64,000 bases of DNA, from NCBI RefSeq assembly GCF_025979885.1, contig NZ_CP110139.1:2480001-2544000 (forward strand). Direction: 5' to 3'. The DNA is from Hymenobacter sp. YIM 151500-1 (lineage in GTDB: Bacteria; Bacteroidota; Bacteroidia; Cytophagales; Hymenobacteraceae). Under the pieces are notes generated by a model. The model was not told where the DNA came from. It did no database searches and was given only the letters and a program-made list of their open reading frames with translations. A program made the translations under genes and the position numbers. This document shows, piece after piece, positions 60,501 to 64,000 of this stretch (its first letter is position 1; each line of letters begins with the position of its first letter).

Positions 60501-60656
60501 GGACTTAGGGACTTAGGGACTTAGGGACTTAGGGACTTAGGGTGTACCAGTGTTATCTGCTGTGGTTCGCTGTTTTTAGCTTTTTATTTTCTTCATTTTG
60601 CCAGCAGCGGAGCCCAGGTCATCTAAGATCCTAAGTCCCCAAGCTCCTAAGTCCCT
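60476..60656. repeat. 8-bp tandem repeat (GGGACTTA x8) with inverted words further on
   Basis: Eight exact units of GGGACTTA (60476-60539) start within the acetyltransferase gene. About 85 nt later the inverse words occur (CTAAGATCCTAAGTCCCC, AAGCTCCTAAGTCCCT, 60623-60656), ending 5 nt before the aminotransferase ATG. A further stretch of the inverse words (CCCCAAGCTCCTAAGCCCCT) precedes pyk near 47240. Confidence 0.92.
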
Positions 60657-60661
60657 CCCCC

Positions 60662-61801
60662 ATGCGCAGCCAGGATTACGACCGACTGTATCTTTCTCCG
60701 CCCCACCTCGGCCGCCACGAGCTGAACTACCTGCATAAAGCCATTGAAGACAATTGGGTGGCGCCCGCCGGACCCAACCTCGACGGGTTTGAGCGCGACA
60801 TCTGCGAGTTTACGGGTGCCCGGCACTGCGTAGCCCTCACCTCGGGCACGGCGGCCATTCACCTGGGGCTGCGCCTGCTGGGCGTGGGGCCCGGCGACGA
60901 GGTAATGTGCCCGTCATTTACGTTCGTGGCTACGGCCAACCCCATTGCCTATCTCGGGGCCACGCCGGTGTTTGTGGACAGCGAGGCCGACACCTGGAAC
61001 CTGTGCCCCGAGCGGCTGCGCGAGGCCCTGCAAGCCCGGCAGCAGCAAGGCCGCCGGCCCAAAGCTCTGATTCTGGTGCACCTCTACGGCATGCCCGCCC
61101 GCCTGCGCGAGGTGCTGGCCGTAGCCGAAGAGTTTGGCGTACCCGTGCTCGAAGATGCCGCCGAGGCGCTGGGTTCCCGCTACGAGGGTCGGCCCCTGGG
61201 CACGTTTGGGGCAGTGGGTGTTTTCTCCTTCAATGGCAATAAGATTCTGACTACCAGCGGCGGGGGTGCCCTGGTAACCGATAACCCGCAGTGGGCGCAG
61301 AAAGCCCGATTCTGGGCCACGCAAGCCAAGGACCCGGCCCCCTACTACCAGCATTCCGAGCTGGGCTACAACTACCGCCTCAGCAACCTGCTGGCCGGCA
61401 TTGGACGGGGGCAGATGGAGCTGCTGGAGGACCGCGTGAAGCGGCGCCGCGCCATCTACACCTGGTACCAGGAACACCTGCGCGACGTGCCCGGCTTGCG
61501 TTTCGGGCCGGCCGAGCCAGCCGGGGGCCACGCCAACCGCTGGCTCACCACCATCCTGCTCGACCCTGCCGAGACTACCGTTACGCCCGAGCAGCTGCGC
61601 CAGCACCTCGAAACCCACAACATCGAAAGCCGGCCGCTCTGGAAGCCCCTGCACTTGCAGCCCTTGTTTGCCGGTGCCCCCATGTTTGGCGGCGAGGTTT
61701 GTGCTGCCCTATTTGCCCGCGGCTTGTGCCTGCCGTCCGGCTCGGCCATGACCGACTCCGATTTGTACCGCGTGGCAAGTGCCGTTACAGGAGCTTTCTA
61801 G
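60662..61801 (+). CDS. DegT/DnrJ/EryC1/StrS-family PLP-dependent sugar aminotransferase (PglE-like)
   Basis: 379 residues. YLSPPHLGRHELNYLHKAIE and NWVAPAGPNLDGFER begin the protein; LTSGTAAIHLGLRLLG, the phosphate-binding region, VLEDAAEALGSRY with the PLP-nitrogen Asp, and SFNGNKILTTSGGG with the PLP Lys are all in place. It converts a 4-keto-UDP- or dTDP-sugar to the 4-amino sugar. The order phosphoglycosyl transferase, acetyltransferase, aminotransferase equals PglC-PglD-PglE of the bacillosamine pathway; the PglF-type dehydratase is not in this window. Confidence 0.94.
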   Translation: MRSQDYDRLYLSPPHLGRHELNYLHKAIEDNWVAPAGPNLDGFERDICEFTGARHCVALTSGTAAIHLGLRLLGVGPGDEVMCPSFTFVATANPIAYLGATPVFVDSEADTWNLCPERLREALQARQQQGRRPKALILVHLYGMPARLREVLAVAEEFGVPVLEDAAEALGSRYEGRPLGTFGAVGVFSFNGNKILTTSGGGALVTDNPQWAQKARFWATQAKDPAPYYQHSELGYNYRLSNLLAGIGRGQMELLEDRVKRRRAIYTWYQEHLRDVPGLRFGPAEPAGGHANRWLTTILLDPAETTVTPEQLRQHLETHNIESRPLWKPLHLQPLFAGAPMFGGEVCAALFARGLCLPSGSAMTDSDLYRVASAVTGAF

Positions 61802-61918
61802 CGCAGTTGCTTTACCAAAATAGGCACAAACACCCGGTGTCTAGTATATAAAGTTCCCTGGCTAGTTCTTGCAGCACAAAATGCAGTAGACGGGGTACAA
61901 CTTACGCTGACGAAGCAC

Positions 61919-61968
61919 AAAAAAAGCTGGCTTCTTATCCGAGTTGCAGCTCGTAATAAGAAGCCAGC
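61919..61968 (-). terminator. Intrinsic terminator downstream of the DUF6268 gene
   Basis: GCTGGCTTCTTAT and ATAAGAAGCCAGC form a 13-bp stem with an inner CGAG/CTCG pair. On the minus strand it is followed by a run of T, so it fits the minus-strand operon; it may also stop the plus-strand gene cluster. Confidence 0.8.
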
Positions 61969-62033
61969 CTGAGGAGGCTGCACAAATCTACCCCTCTACC
62001 CACTTGCAAGCCTGTTACAGCGTCTGGCGCGCT

Positions 62034-62071
62034 GCCGGGCGCGTGTAGTGCGCAAGCCACACGCGCCCGGC
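62034..62071. repeat. GC-rich hairpin GCCGGGCGCGTGT
   Basis: GCCGGGCGCGTGT and ACACGCGCCCGGC are exact 13-bp inverts in the gap before the end of the DUF6268 gene. It resembles the GGGCGCGT hairpins at 35421 and 58180. Confidence 0.6.
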
Positions 62072-62099
62072 TACGCAGCCAGCCCTCTCCTCACTTCGG

Positions 62100-63194
62100 T
62101 TAAGGGCTTACCAGATTCACGCTCACGTTGAAGTAGAGCGGGTTACCCAGGGTATTATCGAATACCGGATTATCGTCTCCTTCGGGGTTCTGCGTAGCAA
62201 AGGCATTGAACCGCCAGTTGTAGCGGTAGCCCACCTGCGCCGACAGCCAGACGAAGCCCGCCAGCTGCCGCTCGTAGGTGATGCGCGGCTTCAGCTCACC
62301 CCGGCGCAGGTACAGGTCCTGCCCGTTCACCGGGCCCAGGTAGTAGGCATTGCCCTCGATTTCGTAGCCCAGCATCAGCAGCGAGCTGGTGCCGAAGCTG
62401 CGCCGCAGGTTGACGCGGGCCGGAAACACGGCCTCCACGCCCCAGCGCGGGCTGAACGTGCGGTTGTAGAACACCACCGGAATATGAAGAAGCTGGCCCG
62501 CGCGGTAGGTGCGCGTCAGGCCCAGGCCCCACATGTAGTTGTCGGTAGGTTTCCAGCCGTAGATGGCCGTGCCGCTGAAGGTCAGAGCCTCGCTGCTGAT
62601 GTCGTCGAGGTTGCGGTAGATGCCGTTCAGGTCGGCGTTGGCTTGCAGCAGCAGGAAGTGCTTGTTGTCGAAGGGCTTGAACACGGTGGCATTCACACCC
62701 GTGGAGCGCAGGCCGCGCCGCAGGGCTCCAAACAGCGCCGACTGCTCCGGGTTGTCCAGGCGCACATCGGTGTTCCAGTAGGTCAGGCCCAGATTCAGGA
62801 TGAAGCTGGAGCGGGAAATAACCGGGGCGTTGACGCCCAGCCGCAGCCCCCCAAATCGGTTTACCGGCCGGGTGGTTTCTACCACCGGAATAGGGTCCGG
62901 CCCGGTGCGGGGCCGGTCGAAGTGCGGCCCCGTGGAGGTAAGGTCAAAGTCAGCCTGCCCCTCGTAGCCCACCGAAATCAGCTTGGTGGGGCTCAGAAAC
63001 AGAACTTTTTGCGTGGCAAACGTGCGCACTTTTTTGTCGTCGGCGTCCCCGAACTCGCCGAAATCCAGCGAGTCGGCGGGAGCGGGCGAGGGGGTACCGG
63101 CGGGCACCGGGGCCACCTGGGCCCCGGCGCGGCCGGCGGACAGGGCACCAAGCCCGGCGGCCAGCAACAGCGCAAAGGAGAAATGTCTGGGCAT
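62100..63194 (-). CDS. DUF6268-like outer-membrane beta-barrel protein
   Basis: 364 residues with a signal peptide (MPRHFSFALLLAAGLGALSAGRAGA). After a Pro/Ala/Asp-rich stretch the protein shows many amphipathic strands (LRLGVNAPVISRSSFILNLG, RWGVEAVFPARVNLRR, LLMLGYEIEGNAYYLG, RITYERQLAGFVWLSAQVGY) typical of outer-membrane barrels of the DUF6268 kind. No function is known. It follows the DUF2147 gene by 6 nt, so both form an operon. Confidence 0.75.
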   Translation of the reverse strand: MPRHFSFALLLAAGLGALSAGRAGAQVAPVPAGTPSPAPADSLDFGEFGDADDKKVRTFATQKVLFLSPTKLISVGYEGQADFDLTSTGPHFDRPRTGPDPIPVVETTRPVNRFGGLRLGVNAPVISRSSFILNLGLTYWNTDVRLDNPEQSALFGALRRGLRSTGVNATVFKPFDNKHFLLLQANADLNGIYRNLDDISSEALTFSGTAIYGWKPTDNYMWGLGLTRTYRAGQLLHIPVVFYNRTFSPRWGVEAVFPARVNLRRSFGTSSLLMLGYEIEGNAYYLGPVNGQDLYLRRGELKPRITYERQLAGFVWLSAQVGYRYNWRFNAFATQNPEGDDNPVFDNTLGNPLYFNVSVNLVSP

Positions 63195-63200
63195 AGCCGG

Positions 63201-63662
63201 CTATTTTTTCTTCATCACCTGCCGCTTCCACACGTCGGTGCGGCCAAACAGCGATACGCCGATAAAGCCGCGTACTTCCAGCGTATTCTCATCCACAAGC
63301 GTCATCTCGCAGGAATAGTCGCTGCCATTTTTGGGGTCGTAGATTTTGCCCGACTCCCACTTGTTGTTGCCCACGTACGTGAAGTCACGCATGTTTTCGA
63401 GGCCTTTCAACGGGCGGTTGCGCAGCTTTTCCTCCGGGTTGTTGCTGTCGGTACGGGGTGTGCCGTTGGGGTTATTGGCCACTTTCAGCCACACAATACG
63501 CCCAAAGTACTTGTCGCCCCGCTTGTAAATCTGCACCATACCGGTGCCTTCCCCGTTTTTCCAGACGCCCAGTACCGCGTCGGGGTTGTCGGCGGCCAAA
63601 GCCAGCGTCAGTGTAATACCAAGCACGAGGCTTGTCAGCAGAATTCTTTTTATCCAGTTCAT
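63201..63662 (-). CDS. DUF2147-domain secreted protein
   Basis: 153 residues with a signal peptide (MNWIKRILLTSLVLGITLTLALA). The DUF2147 pattern is clear: VLGVWKNGEGTGMVQIYKRGDKYFGRIVW, a middle RPLKGLENMRDFTYVGNNKWESGKIYDPKNGSDYS and VRGFIGVSLFGRTDVWKR. It is a small periplasmic beta-rich protein without known activity. It is the first gene of the two-gene operon with the DUF6268-like barrel. Confidence 0.9.
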   Translation of the reverse strand: MNWIKRILLTSLVLGITLTLALAADNPDAVLGVWKNGEGTGMVQIYKRGDKYFGRIVWLKVANNPNGTPRTDSNNPEEKLRNRPLKGLENMRDFTYVGNNKWESGKIYDPKNGSDYSCEMTLVDENTLEVRGFIGVSLFGRTDVWKRQVMKKK

Positions 63663-63878
63663 ACGTTAGAATGAAGATTTGACTGCTATAAAAGTAATAC
63701 TACAATCCATATTAGGAAGGCTTTGGCCCGACTTTAATCACGCTTTCTACGCCGGTGATTCTGTTAGCAGACTGCCGCTACCGGACATCGAACTGCCCGA
63801 CGACCGCCGGAGCAGCTCCGCAGCGGACCACAGCCACCCAGCCACGAGCCGGCCACCTGCCTAACGGGAGCCACAACG

Positions 63879-64000
63879 CTAGCTGTCCAGGGCCTGCTGC
63901 AAATCGGCGAGCAGCTCCTCCACCGGCTCGATGCCCACCGACAGCCGCACCAGCCCCGAGGTAATGCCCACCTCGGCCTGCTGCTCGGGCGTGAGGGCGC
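63879..64000 (-). CDS. C-terminus of a Cys/Met-metabolism PLP-dependent enzyme (partial)
   Basis: The window edge cuts this gene. The last 39 codons read ALTPEQQAEVGITSGLVRLS, then VGIEPVEELLADLQQALDS and TAG. SGLVRLSVGIE and the following acidic helix are the conserved end of cystathionine gamma-synthase, cystathionine gamma-lyase and O-acetylhomoserine sulfhydrylase. Which of these it is cannot be told from this part. Confidence 0.85.
   Translation of the reverse strand, partial: ALTPEQQAEVGITSGLVRLSVGIEPVEELLADLQQALDS

Noticed and set aside
60476..60542. Possible CRISPR array
   Set aside because: The units are 8 bp and contiguous, without spacers; no cas genes are near.

Overview
This window looks like a chromosomal segment of a GC-rich member of the Bacteroidota, most like Hymenobacter or a close relative in the Cytophagales. 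The signs are SusC/SusD pairs, proteins with type IX secretion (T9SS) C-terminal sorting domains, a PorV-like porin, an IPExxxVDY-family protein, DUF2147, DUF4142 and DUF6268 proteins, promoter -7 boxes of the TAnnTTTG type, and GC-rich coding DNA with AT-rich gaps. I see no rRNA, tRNA, CRISPR array, prophage or transposase gene.

Layout. 1-3302: a PorV-like outer-membrane protein coupled to a helix-hairpin-helix protein (minus). 3646-13053: three secreted cell-wall-hydrolase-like proteins with T9SS sorting domains (one M23 peptidase and two PGRP-type amidases, one carrying a bulb-type lectin), plus a polytopic membrane protein between the amidases. 13864-17922: a very large multi-PAS histidine kinase and a single-domain response regulator. 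18301-20607: a DPP7-like S46 dipeptidyl-peptidase. 21207-21428: yidD. 21410-37923: a sugar-utilisation region with a LacI regulator, a palindromic operator, SusC, SusD, a secreted GH13 alpha-glucosidase, a secreted GH65 hydrolase, a sucrose-transporter-like permease, a GH100-like hydrolase, a PfkB fructokinase, a lipoprotein and class II fructose-bisphosphate aldolase. A coherent reading is outer-membrane import of an alpha-glucoside, periplasmic trimming, import of sucrose or a similar disaccharide, cytoplasmic cleavage and entry into glycolysis. 38067-55610: housekeeping genes (lgt, an ECF sigma factor with a small membrane partner, nadE, rnc, fabF, acpP, pyk, rpsT, rsmG, a second sigma factor, tgt) mixed with small hypotheticals. 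55735-61801: an LptF/LptG permease, an EamA transporter, ispE, and a three-gene glycan-decoration set resembling PglC-PglD-PglE. 62100-64000: a DUF6268 protein, a DUF2147 protein and the C-terminus of a Cys/Met-metabolism PLP enzyme that runs off the window.

The most unusual feature is what lies between the genes. Many gaps are filled by long, often nested inverted repeats from several unrelated sequence families. Some recur within the window: the GAAGCATCTCT family, the CCTCACCCCCTAGCCCC family, the TGTAACGCG family, and a TAGGGGCGCG hairpin that supplies the stop codon of all three genes it touches. Others have arms built from short tandem words (GAATGAGT, GGGACTTA, AGCTTGTAGC and so on), and four of these end within about 6 nt of a downstream start codon. 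Several extend into coding sequence and supply C-terminal residues and stop codons.
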